The notes under the pieces are model-generated. The model did not search any database, had not been told where the DNA came from, and worked only from the letters and a program-made list of their open reading frames with translations. A stretch of 45,057 nucleotides of DNA from assembly GCA_002372465.1 (NCBI GenBank), contig DFGW01000166.1, positions 1 through 45,057 on the forward strand. Reading direction: 5' to 3'. The position numbers were made by a program, and so were the translations under genes. This document shows, piece after piece, positions 33,111 to 42,822 of this stretch (its first letter is position 1; every line of letters begins with the position of its first letter). Origin of the DNA: Butyrivibrio sp. UBA3740 (GTDB lineage: Bacteria; Bacillota; Clostridia; Lachnospirales; Lachnospiraceae).

Positions 33111-35180
33111 TCACTTAAGTTTGAACTTACCAACAATCTCTTCCAGTGTTCCGGCAATTGCTTCCTGCTTGCTGGACATATCATTGACATTGGATACAAC
33201 ATCAGCTGCAGCCATAACAGAATCATTAACTCTGCTGGAAAGATCAGCTGTATCCTGTGTGGACTCTGCAATGTTCTGAATAGCCTTAGATACTTCCTCC
33301 ATGGAAGCTCTGATGTTCTCAACCATCTGAGCGATGTTCTCAGAAGATCCACCGAAGGAATCAGCATCATCGCCGTACTGTTTAGCTACATTTACGAAGT
33401 TATCATAATCAGGTGTAACTGTCTCTTTAATGAACTCAAGCAGTTCTCCTGAAGAATTTGAAAGTGTACCGAAAGCTTCCTGTACGCCGTCAATGGTATC
33501 TCTGATCTGTTCAACAGCTTCAGATGTGCTGCTGGCAAGCTTATTGATCTCAGAAGCAACTACTGCGAAGCCCTTACCTGCATCTCCTGCTCTGGCAGCC
33601 TCAATTGAAGCATTCAGTGAAAGGAGGTTGATCTGATCAGCAATCTCAGCGATTGTGTCAGCCAGAGTTCCGATTTGGTCAACAACCTTAGCCTTCTCAT
33701 TGGCTTCCACAAGATCTGACTCTCTCTGCTCGGCAATGCTGATGGCATTGTCATAGGCCTGTCTTGACTGTTTTTCAATATCTCTTGCTCTGTTCTTGAT
33801 ATCAGCTGCTTCTGAACTGGTCTTTTCTGTCTCAGCAGCCAACTGATGTACAGATGCATTAACCTCTTCTACGGATGCGTTAACCTGCTCAGTAGCAGCA
33901 CCGGATGACATCATAGCATCATTAACTCCGGAAATATTACCCTGAATGCTGTTAAACTGATTCGACAGTTCACTGGCCATGGATGCCAGTCCTGTTGATG
34001 TCTCAGAAACCTGAACAGATCCATCGGAAATCTTACTGATGACATCGCGGTTGTTCTCAAACATGTTGTTGAGGGAAGCGGACATCTGTCCAAGTTCATC
34101 CTCACTCTTGCTGACAATTTTATCAACTGTGAAGTCTCCACTTGCAAGGGAACCGGCGAAGGCCTTAACGTTATTGATGCTCTTGCTGATGCTCATTACG
34201 AATGCCCAGATAATGATAGCACCAACAAGAAGTGCAACTACACAGATAATAATAAGCTTTGTTGCGGCTGCAGAAACAGGCTCATTCAATTCTGCAATAT
34301 CCATACGAAGGGCAAGAATCCAGTTTACCTCAGGAACTGTCACATAGGTAAGAAGAATGTCTTTTCCACCCTCCTTAAATGCACCCATCTGAGCTTCTGA
34401 AGTTGAAGCAGAAAGCATCTGCTGTCCCATAGCTGCTAACGATGCATTATCATCTTCTGTTATCTTAACGCCATTTTGAACCTTGGCTTCATCAAGACAG
34501 TAAATATATGTTCCACCAGAATCCGTGAGCATTGCAGAACCTGTTCTTCCTACAGAAATATTCCTTACCAGGTCCTCCATATTTGAGAGCTGCATATCAA
34601 CTGTTACACAACCTATATAGGTTCCTTCATCATAGATAGGTGCCGAGCAGCTGGCCATTATAATTCCTGAAGTAGGATCATAATATGGATTGGTGATGAC
34701 AGCCTGACCTTCGCTTAATGCTTTGGCATTTGTATAATACTCTTCGTTAAAGTAATCATATTCGGCATTACTGTAATCCCAAGTCTCTACAATCTGGCCT
34801 CCATCCTTATACCAGTATGGTCCTATATACATTTCATCTTTATTGAATACATATGGTTCGAACCAGATTCCGGATCCAAGAACAGACTCATTATTGGAAA
34901 TGATCTTGTTGATAGTCCCCTTATAACTGTTCATATCAACAAACTTGTATGATGTGGAAATCATCTCTGCTATGTCGACGCAGGATGTTCTTACAGTTTC
35001 CAGTGTACCGTCGACCTTATTGGCGTTGGCGATAACGGTTTGCTTCATTGTGTCACTCATGGCACTTTCAATCTCTGTCCTGAGCTGATTAGCTGCCACA
35101 TAAGTCAGCAGAATCATGGCAATAGCCATAATAGGTAAGATACAAAGAAGCATCTTTGCTCGCAAGCTCATTTTCTTCAT
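33111..35180 (-). CDS. Methyl-accepting chemotaxis protein with extracellular Cache-type sensor
   Basis: A 689-residue chemoreceptor. It has a membrane helix at about 8-30, an extracellular region of some 260 residues with dCache-like features ([53 protein letters not shown]), a second helix near 305-330, a HAMP domain, and a long signalling coiled coil. The hairpin tip is at about 515-545 ([26 protein letters not shown]). The frame opens at 35246, but the ATG at 35180 has GAAAGGGG upstream and a candidate promoter lies within the extra codons. dCache domains often bind amino acids or organic acids; the ligand here is unknown. Confidence 0.94.
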   Translation of the reverse strand: MKKMSLRAKMLLCILPIMAIAMILLTYVAANQLRTEIESAMSDTMKQTVIANANKVDGTLETVRTSCVDIAEMISTSYKFVDMNSYKGTINKIISNNESVLGSGIWFEPYVFNKDEMYIGPYWYKDGGQIVETWDYSNAEYDYFNEEYYTNAKALSEGQAVITNPYYDPTSGIIMASCSAPIYDEGTYIGCVTVDMQLSNMEDLVRNISVGRTGSAMLTDSGGTYIYCLDEAKVQNGVKITEDDNASLAAMGQQMLSASTSEAQMGAFKEGGKDILLTYVTVPEVNWILALRMDIAELNEPVSAAATKLIIICVVALLVGAIIIWAFVMSISKSINNVKAFAGSLASGDFTVDKIVSKSEDELGQMSASLNNMFENNRDVISKISDGSVQVSETSTGLASMASELSNQFNSIQGNISGVNDAMMSSGAATEQVNASVEEVNASVHQLAAETEKTSSEAADIKNRARDIEKQSRQAYDNAISIAEQRESDLVEANEKAKVVDQIGTLADTIAEIADQINLLSLNASIEAARAGDAGKGFAVVASEINKLASSTSEAVEQIRDTIDGVQEAFGTLSNSSGELLEFIKETVTPDYDNFVNVAKQYGDDADSFGGSSENIAQMVENIRASMEEVSKAIQNIAESTQDTADLSSRVNDSVMAAADVVSNVNDMSSKQEAIAGTLEEIVGKFKLK

Positions 35181-35203
35181 CTGAATACCCCTTTCCTGAT
35201 GGA

Positions 35204-35231
35204 ATTGTTTGTGAATTACCCGCATTGTCAA
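35204..35231 (-). promoter_or_regulatory. Candidate promoter of the Cache chemoreceptor
   Basis: On the minus strand a perfect TTGACA (35231-35226) is followed after 16 bases by AACAAT (35209-35204), 24 bases before the chosen ATG. The -10 match is only fair. Confidence 0.42.
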
Positions 35232-35423
35232 TAAATTAGACACCATAATAATTGTACTATATCCCGAACATTTTATGTTCTAAAAAAAGTATAAAAATAA
35301 GTGAACAGATAATAAAAGTATCTAGCTGTTTATCAATTTTTAATAATCGTTTTTTCGTTTTCAGGTGCCAGCCATGGTAAAATTATTCTGTATCGATTCT
35401 TTTATTGTGAAAGGAAGAACTAT

Positions 35424-36884
35424 ATGAACGCTGAACAATACAAAAGAGCCAATAATAACAGTTTCTATGTATGTGTAGTAATTCTGGGAAGCGGTCTGGT
35501 ACTAACCCTCATAAAGCTGTTCGGTACTGGTGTAACTCCAGGACGGATAGCTATTATAATTGCTGCTGCCCTTGGCGGAGCTATGACTGCTGTCGGAAAT
35601 TTTAAATTCCAAACCGAAAAAAAAGGTTCGCTCCTTTTAATGGGAGGTGCAACCATATTTTACTTTGTCCTTTTGATAGCTGAGGACAATCTCATATACT
35701 TCGCCTTTGGTCTTCCGATACTCATTTGTTCAATAACCTACCTGAATGTAAAACTATGTAAGTATGGCATAGGTGCTATCACTCTTTCATTTATCATCAC
35801 CTGCGTAAAATTTTTTATGTCAAATGGCACTTTGGATGAATCTCTTTTACCGGCTGCTATAACACTTGGTCTTGCATTTATAGCATGTCTTTGCACTGTC
35901 ACTCTTCTGACGATGTTCAACACAGAAAACAATGCCGTAATCAGCGAAAGTGCCGACAGGACAATGCAAGCAGGAAATGCTATGGCTGAAATTGCCAATA
36001 CTATTACCAGTCTGTTTAATGATTCACAGGAAGATATGACTGACCTTCAGGATATCATGAACGCGCAGCACTCCGGCATGCAGGACATTGCAAGCAGCAT
36101 GGAAAGTACTGCTCAGGCCATAACAAATCAGGCTCAAAAAGTTCAGCAGATCCAGGAAGAGACAGAGACCACTGAAAGGCACACCAAAGAAATGACCAAA
36201 GCCTCTGAAAATGCTCAAAAGACCGTTCAGGAAGGTGTCCGTGTCATTGAAGACCTTAAGGATAAATCTCAGAATGTTGCAAGAACCAGCCAGATTACCG
36301 TTGAAACCACACAGGCTGTTATCAACAAGGTGGAAGAAGTTCAGAAGATCGTTGGTTCCATCATGTCCATTTCGAAGCAGACTAACCTCCTTGCTCTGAA
36401 TGCAAGTATTGAGGCAGCAAGAGCAGGCGACGCAGGCAAAGGCTTCGCCGTTGTTGCCAATGATGTACGTGAACTGGCAGCCGAGACCAACACAGCTTCA
36501 ACCGAGATCACAAACATCATCAATGAACTGACCGAGGATGTACAGAAGGCTATGGCAAGCATCGACGACACAGTTGCTTCTGTTTCAGAACAGAACGAAA
36601 TGATCGAAACTGTAGGCGAAAACTTCGACAGTATCAATACAAATGTTTCAGAGATGCTCTCCCGATTTGCAGAAATCGGCGAAGGCATGAAATCAATAGC
36701 GGCTTCCACCACCGAGATCAATGACAGCATCTCAAACCTTTCAGCTACCAGCGAAGAAGTTGCCTCTCTTTCAAATCAGGGGCTCCAATCCTCTGACGAT
36801 GCAGTTGAAAAATTCGAGGACTTTAAAACAATTCTGGGAGACATCTTCCAGCAGGCAAATAAGTTGAAAGACATGCAGTCATAA
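35424..36884 (+). CDS. Methyl-accepting chemotaxis protein with membrane-embedded N-terminus
   Basis: A 486-residue chemoreceptor with about six hydrophobic segments in residues 14-165, little extracellular sequence and no clear HAMP domain. The rest is the cytoplasmic signalling coiled coil, with the hairpin tip at about 319-345 ([28 protein letters not shown]). It matches the layout of the receptor at 267-1751 but keeps the conserved asparagine at the tip. GAAAGGAAGAAC precedes the ATG. It diverges from the Cache receptor. TGGTAAAAT at 35375-35383 is a possible extended -10. Confidence 0.94.
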   Translation: MNAEQYKRANNNSFYVCVVILGSGLVLTLIKLFGTGVTPGRIAIIIAAALGGAMTAVGNFKFQTEKKGSLLLMGGATIFYFVLLIAEDNLIYFAFGLPILICSITYLNVKLCKYGIGAITLSFIITCVKFFMSNGTLDESLLPAAITLGLAFIACLCTVTLLTMFNTENNAVISESADRTMQAGNAMAEIANTITSLFNDSQEDMTDLQDIMNAQHSGMQDIASSMESTAQAITNQAQKVQQIQEETETTERHTKEMTKASENAQKTVQEGVRVIEDLKDKSQNVARTSQITVETTQAVINKVEEVQKIVGSIMSISKQTNLLALNASIEAARAGDAGKGFAVVANDVRELAAETNTASTEITNIINELTEDVQKAMASIDDTVASVSEQNEMIETVGENFDSINTNVSEMLSRFAEIGEGMKSIAASTTEINDSISNLSATSEEVASLSNQGLQSSDDAVEKFEDFKTILGDIFQQANKLKDMQS

Positions 36885-36958
36885 TCAGGGTAAATTACTA
36901 AATTTTTCTAAATTTTCGCACAAAACCCTTATATTTCATATATATAATGCGATATAAT

Positions 36959-36996
36959 ACTTGGTAGTAGATAAAATCTGCTACCAAGTTTTTTTA
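36959..36996 (+). terminator. Terminator after the second membrane chemoreceptor
   Basis: ACTTGGTAG-T-AGAT pairs with ATCT-G-CTACCAAGT (one G-U pair) and is followed by TTTTTTT. Two TATAAT sequences lie just upstream (36943-36948, 36953-36958) without a good -35. Confidence 0.85.
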
Positions 36997-37017
36997 CAAT
37001 TCGGGAAAGGAGGAAAA

Positions 37018-37197
37018 ATGTGTATGGCAACAGCATGCGATGTAAAAATGGAAGTAATGGACTGCATTCTTCATGAATGTGGAAATGAGTATTATCCTGA
37101 TCCGGAGAAAGTTGCTCATATTACAGGTTTACCATTGGGGGTAGTTTTTGATTTTCTTATTGAACTCAAAAATGAAGGTCGTCTTGGCAAGCGCTAA
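37018..37197 (+). CDS. Small unrecognised protein, cysteine-bearing N-terminus
   Basis: A 59-residue protein starting at an ATG with AAAGGAGG 4-5 bases upstream; the longer open frame from 36961 runs through the terminator hairpin and is rejected. Cysteines fall at 2, 7, 16 and 20. The second half (DPEKVAHITGLPLGVVFDFLIELKNEGRLGKR) reads like a helix-turn-helix or small winged-helix segment, since it has a helix, a LPLGVV turn, a second helix and an end GRL. It is flanked by a terminator on each side and so forms its own short unit. No family is recognised. DNA binding and metal binding are both speculative. Confidence 0.7.
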   Translation: MCMATACDVKMEVMDCILHECGNEYYPDPEKVAHITGLPLGVVFDFLIELKNEGRLGKR

Positions 37198-37238
37198 TAT
37201 AGAACGGAGTAAAATAATGGAAGAAACCATACAGAATT

Positions 37239-37276
37239 AAAGGTCCTATGCATAAATGGCATAGGACCTTTTTCTT
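37239..37276 (+). terminator. Terminator of the small cysteine-bearing gene
   Basis: AAAGGTCCTATGC (37239-37251) pairs perfectly with GCATAGGACCTTT (37259-37271) around a seven-base loop and is followed by further T. Confidence 0.88.
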
Positions 37277-37301
37277 TGATTTTTATTCAATTGTAGGCCT
37301 G

Positions 37302-37553
37302 TTATAACAGTTCTACAGGCTCATGTGTAAAGTCTGCCTTACCATCATTGTAAAGCTTTCTTACAAAGTCAATTGCTCTCTGACCCGACTCTTCTATCGG
37401 CACATTCTGGCTATAGATGTATTCAATCTTATCTCCGCTGGCCAATAAGAAATTGATCTGAGTGCCAATGATCTTTCCATCCCCAACATCCATCGGTTTA
37501 ACTTCAACGGAATAAACTTCTTTCACAACACCCTCACTAAAAAGAACTACCAT
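37302..37553 (-). CDS. Small unrecognised protein
   Basis: An 83-residue protein with AGGAGG 6 bases before its ATG, convergent with the small gene at 37018. It has no signal peptide or membrane segment. The first two thirds alternate in a way that suggests a beta sheet (VVLFSEGVVKEVYSVEVKP, then GTQINFLLASGDKIEYIYS). The last third (EESGQRAIDFVRKLYNDGK) is a helix. I do not recognise the family. Its own good ribosome binding site and protein-like composition argue that it is real. Confidence 0.72.
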   Translation of the reverse strand: MVVLFSEGVVKEVYSVEVKPMDVGDGKIIGTQINFLLASGDKIEYIYSQNVPIEESGQRAIDFVRKLYNDGKADFTHEPVELL

Positions 37554-37623
37554 CCTATAACCTCCTGTACATAAGATTTATATTTAATATTCTAACACTA
37601 AATTTATGTTATTGCGATAGTCT

Positions 37624-37679
37624 TTGGAGATTTGGGCTTTTTATGCTATACTATCCCTTGTGTTACAAAAAATGTAACA
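37624..37679 (+). promoter_or_regulatory. Lipoprotein promoter with an inverted repeat at the start site
   Basis: TTGGAG (37624-37629) and TATACT (37647-37652) are 17 bases apart. TGTTACA-AAAAA-TGTAACA (37661-37679) is a perfect inverted repeat lying where transcription should begin. It may be a repressor site or a 5' hairpin. The ATG follows at 37708. Confidence 0.52.
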
Positions 37680-37707
37680 TTTATTTTTCAGAAAGCAGGA
37701 ATTTCTT

Positions 37708-38529
37708 ATGACAAAGTTAAGAAACATCGCCACTTTAGGCTTATCAATTATATTGTCTTTATCTCTTTTAACAGGTTGCGGAAGCAGTGACAAAACAGCT
37801 GCCAAAGAGGCTGCTGAAGGCTTTATGGAGGGCATCAGGACTAACGATGCAGACACAGTCAACAACTGGTCCGACAGCGAAGTTGCAAACGGTTACTTTG
37901 TATCACTCTTTGATGCTGATTACCTGGAGGAACAGCTCCTTACCAGCTTAAACAATCCTGATCTTGAAGACGAGACCAAGGCAAAGCTTGACGAGTTCTA
38001 CAACAAATACGCCAACATGATGGAGGAATATCAGGTAACTGAAGTCACCATGAATAAGGATGGCACAGCGACTGCTCAGGTTACCATGAAAAACAGTTTC
38101 CCTTTCGACGTCGTCACCAGCAAGGAGACTTCAGACAAGTTCAATGAAGCTTCAGTAACCTATAACAGCGAGAACCAGGATGAGCTGCTGAAGATCAACG
38201 AAGAACAGGGTGCCGACGCAGCAGTATCAAAAGCCTGCAACGACCTTATCCTCATCGCCGTTGATACCTACGAAGAAGCTATCGCAGAATCTGATCCCAT
38301 CACATATAAGCTTGTTCTCACTCTTTCCAAGAATGAGGAAACAGGCTCCTATTATGTCACAAGCGTTCAGAGTTACGACAGCTCTGTAGCAGGTACCGGA
38401 GCACCTGCCCAGGACACCTATACTACCGATGCAGAAGTAACTACCAGTGCTTCAGATGAAGGCGCAAGCTCCGGTGGTGATGCTGCTGAGGCAAACACAT
38501 CCTCCGAAGAAACTACGAATGAGAATTAA
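37708..38529 (+). CDS. Hypothetical lipoprotein
   Basis: A 273-residue lipoprotein with signal LLTGC (C24 lipidated). Residues 30-235 form a mixed helix/strand domain beginning AAKEAAEGFMEGIRTNDADTVNNW, a pattern seen in NTF2-like or DUF5105-like extracellular domains; that likeness is tentative. The C-terminus (from about 236) is a Ser/Thr/Ala/Glu-rich disordered tail. The ribosome binding site is weak (AGGA). The gene ends by overlapping the convergent 1151-residue gene by 17 bases. No function can be assigned. Confidence 0.82.
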   Translation: MTKLRNIATLGLSIILSLSLLTGCGSSDKTAAKEAAEGFMEGIRTNDADTVNNWSDSEVANGYFVSLFDADYLEEQLLTSLNNPDLEDETKAKLDEFYNKYANMMEEYQVTEVTMNKDGTATAQVTMKNSFPFDVVTSKETSDKFNEASVTYNSENQDELLKINEEQGADAAVSKACNDLILIAVDTYEEAIAESDPITYKLVLTLSKNEETGSYYVTSVQSYDSSVAGTGAPAQDTYTTDAEVTTSASDEGASSGGDAAEANTSSEETTNEN

Positions 38530-41500
38530 TAATTCCTTCAAGTTCTGTGAAAAGCTTGTTTAATCTTATGGTACATTGCCGCTGTTTGTTGCTATAATCA
38601 AATGATGTATCCCCCTTAGCAGGCTTTTCAGCCAGTTTCAGATTTCCAAGAAGTGTGTAGTATACATCCATCATCTTTGAAATAGTCTCTTCGATAAGAG
38701 GGAGACTTTCTTCGTTCGCCATCTTTCCGTCAAAGTTCTTTATTTTGGGCATATCCTCAGGGAAGACATACTTCTTTCCTGCTATTGTCACCTCCATCTT
38801 CTTTCCTTCTTCAATATCTTTTTCTACTCTCTTTTTTTCTTTGTCCTTCGCCACTTCTATCTTCTCATCAACATTCTGGTTGTAGAATATGTTATGATCA
38901 GCTAATAATGTGGATATTTCTCCCATGGTCTTTACGTACCAGATTTCAGGGCCATATTTCTGTTCTTTGGGCACTCCGATTTTATTGCAGACTTTACCAA
39001 AGGTCTTATATGCGTTATTTAAGATGTCATAAGTATTCTTGTTTACCTTTTCGTTTTCTTCAGGTTTATCAAGTTCGACACTCTTCCAGTTCACTCCAAG
39101 TTCATTGTTAATATAATACTGGATCTCTACAGATCTTCTGGCGTCGTAAGATATCTGTCTCATCTTTTTTATATTTTCGATTTCATCTTTTGTTGCTCCC
39201 TTTCCCAGAAGGAAAAATACATTGTCAAGGCAATCCTCAACCCAGTTTTCATATTTTCTTATATCCTCATCCAGAAGGAATCCCATGGCAGTTTCCATGA
39301 TTACTATATTGTTCCTGACATATTCTCCATCAACCTTGGGAACCTTCTCCTGAGCATTTTGGAGAAGTACATTTACCATTCTCTTTTCGTAGTCTTCCTG
39401 ACTCTCGCCTTCTCTTTGCAAAAGTCCAAACTGCCTCATCTGTGCAAGTCTGTTCTCCATATCATTAGCTGCAGTCTGCTTTGGTATCTCGGAAAGAGCC
39501 TTCTCCCTGTCTTTAGCCTTTTCGCCTTTCTTAAAAGCAGTTTTTTTCTGATCAAGAAGCCTGTAATTCTTAAGAAACTCAGAAAGCTGCGGATCATCCT
39601 GATCTGCATTTTCCTGCCTTGCTCTAAGTTCTTCATCAGATAGCTTCTTAAGATCCCCCTCTGCCAAAAGAGCATAGTATGGAGAGTTGATCATAGCGAT
39701 CCTGGCATCATAATCAGCCTTGATTTCCTTCAAGGCCAAAAAACGTGTTTCCATTGAAGTCTTCGAAAAATCACTGCTCATTTTCAAACAACGGTCTTGT
39801 AAAGCAGTCTCATAGGCCTTTTCCAAAGACTCTGCTCTTTGCAGCCACATATAATTACTCTTTAGCTTACTTACAAACTCCTCGTCGCTTTTATAATCAA
39901 ACATGGAAAGGTCCAGTCCAATAAGCGTATTGCCACACCTTTTTATCTCTGCAGGGATTGTGCCCTCTGACACACTCTTCTTAATTTTCTGGCTAATACC
40001 AAGCGTTGATTTGGTACTGTAATTGCTCCAGTCATATGCAAACTGAAGATATCTGGTGTCCATACCCTCTGCTTCAACTTTCTGGTCCGGATTCCTTTCG
40101 TATTTGTCCTTCCTTGTCAGATAAGAATAAAAATCAGTTTCCAGACCCTTTGAAATATTGTTTGTCCTCTCAACAAGGAATTCATTAAGATTTTCCCTCA
40201 TATCTGACTGCAAACTTTTCTTTTCCACAGTGGCCTCTGCTCTTTTTTGTTTTTCTGACAAAGAAAGAGGAGCTTTCCCGATGGCCTTATCATAGGCCTG
40301 ACCGGTAAGGGTGACCATATCTTCAGGTTTTTCTTTGTCAAGGAGCTCTTTACCCAGCTTGGTATCAGCGTAAGCATATAGCTTGCTGCTCATCTCCTTG
40401 TCATAATTGTCCAGATACTTGGGCTTACCCTCAGAGTCTGTAAACTTAGTCATGAATGTTGTAATGGCATCCTTTTGCCTGTCATTCATCTTCTCAAGGA
40501 TCTCGCCCCTGACAGGACCTTTGGAGTAGACTTCATTGTATGTCGTTTCAAATCTTTGAAAATATGTTTCTAAAATATCTTCGTAGTTCGCATCCTTCAG
40601 TTCTTTTTTGGATTTACGTGACACGCCCACAATACTCTTGTCCCCCGGCTCCCCTTCATGGGACATCTGATCAAAGAGGTACTTATACTTCCAGATAAAA
40701 GATGTGAGCATTGTAAACGAAGATGCGACCTTGGCTTTTGCAGCAAACTCCGCATTATTTTCATAATAGTCCTTCATAAAAGGATCTATATTGGTAATAT
40801 TAGTCAAAGAAATTGTCATTTGCTCTAGTTCCTGAAACTCTGCAGGATTCTTCCGCAAATAGTAAAGCATTCCCCTTTCTTTAAACTCTTTGGGGCTGGG
40901 AATTTTCAGGCTCATATAATGTTTAATGGATTCCAGTAAAACCTCATTCTTCGCCTCAACATTATTCGTTGCAAGACTGTTTAGCCACTTTTTATTATGT
41001 TCAGCCTTCTTTAGCTCGGTAGCATTAATGGGCATACCTTTTTTATCCCTTAGTACTGCCCTGAAGGAAAACGACAAAAATCGACCAACATCACCCTTAT
41101 TTGCTTTGTATCCGGGATAAATACCATTTTCCTGAATAGCTCTTAAGGTTTCCATATTTTCAGGACGTGTCATCTCTAAAGAAAAAGTCTTCATTTTCTT
41201 TATAAATTCTGCGCTGTCATTATCAACATCCTTATTGATCAATTTGTACTTTTTGGTAAGGGCGGGAATTTCATCCGGGATTCCCATCTCCTTCTCCCAC
41301 AGCATGACAGGACTGGGCGCCATCTTGACAATTTCATCCTGCGCCCTGGTAAGCTCTCCTGTGATCCTTGTTACTTCCACTCCAAGCTTTTTCTTTAAGT
41401 CCTGCTTTTTCTCTTTTTCAAAGAGGTCGTCAGCCTGTTCCTTCAATATGGTCAGGCAGGAAACCTCAGCCTTCAGCTTTCTGTAGGCCTCATTTTTCTT

Positions 41501-41968
41501 GCTCCTGCTCTTGACCTCAGCAGCCTTTTTCATAGCTTTAAGTCGGGCTCTTATTATCTCCTCCTTATGCTTAAGACTGGTGACAGAATCTGTTTTTTCA
41601 CCTGAGTACTTTTTCTCAAGCTCTGCCACTGCGTCAAATGAATCCGCAGCCTTTCTTGCACTCTTTCTCCTCTTGGAAGCTGAGTGATTTGAATACTTCC
41701 TGGAATACTGCCTCAGTGTATCTCCATGGTCTGCTATTGAGCGGTAACGTGTGGCCTTGGCATGCATCATGCCCTCTTCTTCAAAGTAATATCTGGCCCT
41801 ATCCTTGATATTCCCTTCATTCTGGCGCTGCAAAAAGCGCTCTTTAAGCTCTTCCCCGGAATAGTCAAAATCTCCCCCGATCTCCTTCTCTTTTTCAAGC
41901 TGAGTTGTACTCTCCTGCTGAAAAAACTCCTCTTTTGGTTTATTGATGTATTCTGAGAATTTTGACAT
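38513..41968 (-). CDS. Large unrecognised soluble helical protein (1151 residues)
   Basis: No signal peptide or membrane helix is seen, and no known motif was found by eye. The protein is very rich in K, E, D and R. Segments at about 105-235 (basic, KRRKSARKAADSF, then EEIIRARLKAMKKAAE) and 825-900 look like coiled coil. The middle has more ordered stretches such as FTMLTSFIWKYKYLFDQ. The start has AAGGAG overlapping the stop of the GNAT gene 12 bases upstream, so translation is coupled. The 3' end overlaps the convergent lipoprotein gene by 17 bases. It could be a cytoskeletal, scaffold or effector-like protein, but nothing in the sequence decides this. Confidence 0.85.
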   Translation of the reverse strand: MSKFSEYINKPKEEFFQQESTTQLEKEKEIGGDFDYSGEELKERFLQRQNEGNIKDRARYYFEEEGMMHAKATRYRSIADHGDTLRQYSRKYSNHSASKRRKSARKAADSFDAVAELEKKYSGEKTDSVTSLKHKEEIIRARLKAMKKAAEVKSRSKKNEAYRKLKAEVSCLTILKEQADDLFEKEKKQDLKKKLGVEVTRITGELTRAQDEIVKMAPSPVMLWEKEMGIPDEIPALTKKYKLINKDVDNDSAEFIKKMKTFSLEMTRPENMETLRAIQENGIYPGYKANKGDVGRFLSFSFRAVLRDKKGMPINATELKKAEHNKKWLNSLATNNVEAKNEVLLESIKHYMSLKIPSPKEFKERGMLYYLRKNPAEFQELEQMTISLTNITNIDPFMKDYYENNAEFAAKAKVASSFTMLTSFIWKYKYLFDQMSHEGEPGDKSIVGVSRKSKKELKDANYEDILETYFQRFETTYNEVYSKGPVRGEILEKMNDRQKDAITTFMTKFTDSEGKPKYLDNYDKEMSSKLYAYADTKLGKELLDKEKPEDMVTLTGQAYDKAIGKAPLSLSEKQKRAEATVEKKSLQSDMRENLNEFLVERTNNISKGLETDFYSYLTRKDKYERNPDQKVEAEGMDTRYLQFAYDWSNYSTKSTLGISQKIKKSVSEGTIPAEIKRCGNTLIGLDLSMFDYKSDEEFVSKLKSNYMWLQRAESLEKAYETALQDRCLKMSSDFSKTSMETRFLALKEIKADYDARIAMINSPYYALLAEGDLKKLSDEELRARQENADQDDPQLSEFLKNYRLLDQKKTAFKKGEKAKDREKALSEIPKQTAANDMENRLAQMRQFGLLQREGESQEDYEKRMVNVLLQNAQEKVPKVDGEYVRNNIVIMETAMGFLLDEDIRKYENWVEDCLDNVFFLLGKGATKDEIENIKKMRQISYDARRSVEIQYYINNELGVNWKSVELDKPEENEKVNKNTYDILNNAYKTFGKVCNKIGVPKEQKYGPEIWYVKTMGEISTLLADHNIFYNQNVDEKIEVAKDKEKKRVEKDIEEGKKMEVTIAGKKYVFPEDMPKIKNFDGKMANEESLPLIEETISKMMDVYYTLLGNLKLAEKPAKGDTSFDYSNKQRQCTIRLNKLFTELEGIINSHS

Positions 41969-41980
41969 AATCTTTTCTCC

Positions 41981-42796
41981 TTACCATTCTGCTTCATATA
42001 CAGGGACAACATTTAATTTCGGAAAAACATTCCGGGCCAGCATCTGCGCTTCTTCAGTCACAGCATCAAAGTATACCTGAGCCTTAGGGAACTTCTCCTC
42101 AATATCTCCGGCAATGGAAAAAAGGATTTCTGCAAGTCCCCTTGGATTCTTGCTGTAGATGTATGAAAGCTCCAGATCTCCGTTTGCCCTGCTGTGAACA
42201 AAAACAAGGTCCTTGAGATCCTCGTTACTTATAATGCATCTGCATAGCTCAGGGACAGCCTCTTCCTTCCAGTCCTCATAGCCATCAGCAGCAAAGCACT
42301 CCTGATCTCGTAAGCGCTGCAATATGTTTTTCTGTATACCAACAGGCAGGGAAAAGAACTGTTTCTGTTCCATGGTCTGATTGGCAGCCTCATTGGGAAA
42401 CAGTGCCTGATATACATCCTTGGGGCTTAATATATACCTGTCATGGGAGTAATAAACATCCATCTTCCCATAGCCTATAAAAAATGAATACAAAAGATCA
42501 TCATCACCGGCTTCAAATCTGGCGGATATAGGATATATATCCCCGGATCTTCCAACCACCCTGAATATGATGTCCATAAGCTTGCTTCCATAGCCCTGTC
42601 TGCGTCTGTCTTTTGCCACATACAGCCACAACACATCATACTGGTACAGGGTGTATCTGTAGCAGATTGCTCCGCATACATAATCTTCCTCGTCAACTAT
42701 TCCGACACAAATGTGATTTTGTGCATAGGTAAGCTCTTTTGGAAGTACACTGGTGAAGCTTTCGATATTTTCTTCGTCAATCCAAACATATTCCAT
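41981..42796 (-). CDS. GNAT-family N-acetyltransferase-like protein
   Basis: A 271-residue protein. The N-terminal half is a GNAT domain: VGIVDEEDYVCGAICYRY gives the strand pair, and LWLYVAKDRRRQGYGSKLMDIIF contains the acetyl-CoA-binding Q/RxxGxG pattern (about 64-72). The C-terminal half (about 140-271) is a further alpha/beta region, possibly a second degenerate GNAT-like unit, without a clear acetyl-CoA motif. The frame opens at 42814, but AGGAG supports the ATG at 42796. It lies 26 bases after the GH31 gene and is coupled to the 1151-residue gene. The substrate is unknown, and that large protein is a possible target. Confidence 0.85.
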   Translation of the reverse strand: MEYVWIDEENIESFTSVLPKELTYAQNHICVGIVDEEDYVCGAICYRYTLYQYDVLWLYVAKDRRRQGYGSKLMDIIFRVVGRSGDIYPISARFEAGDDDLLYSFFIGYGKMDVYYSHDRYILSPKDVYQALFPNEAANQTMEQKQFFSLPVGIQKNILQRLRDQECFAADGYEDWKEEAVPELCRCIISNEDLKDLVFVHSRANGDLELSYIYSKNPRGLAEILFSIAGDIEEKFPKAQVYFDAVTEEAQMLARNVFPKLNVVPVYEAEW

Positions 42797-42822
42797 AAAA
42801 ACCACTCCTGCCATTCAAATAA

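Noticed and set aside
35266..35280. GAACAT-TTT-ATGTTC inverted repeat between the divergent chemoreceptor genes.
   Set aside because: It is perfect but only six base pairs in an AT-rich gap. It resembles common short operators or chance symmetry, and nothing links it to a regulator.
37217..37240. Seven-codon peptide frame before the terminator at 37239.
   Set aside because: It has a weak upstream GGAG, but it is too short to support and runs into the terminator stem.
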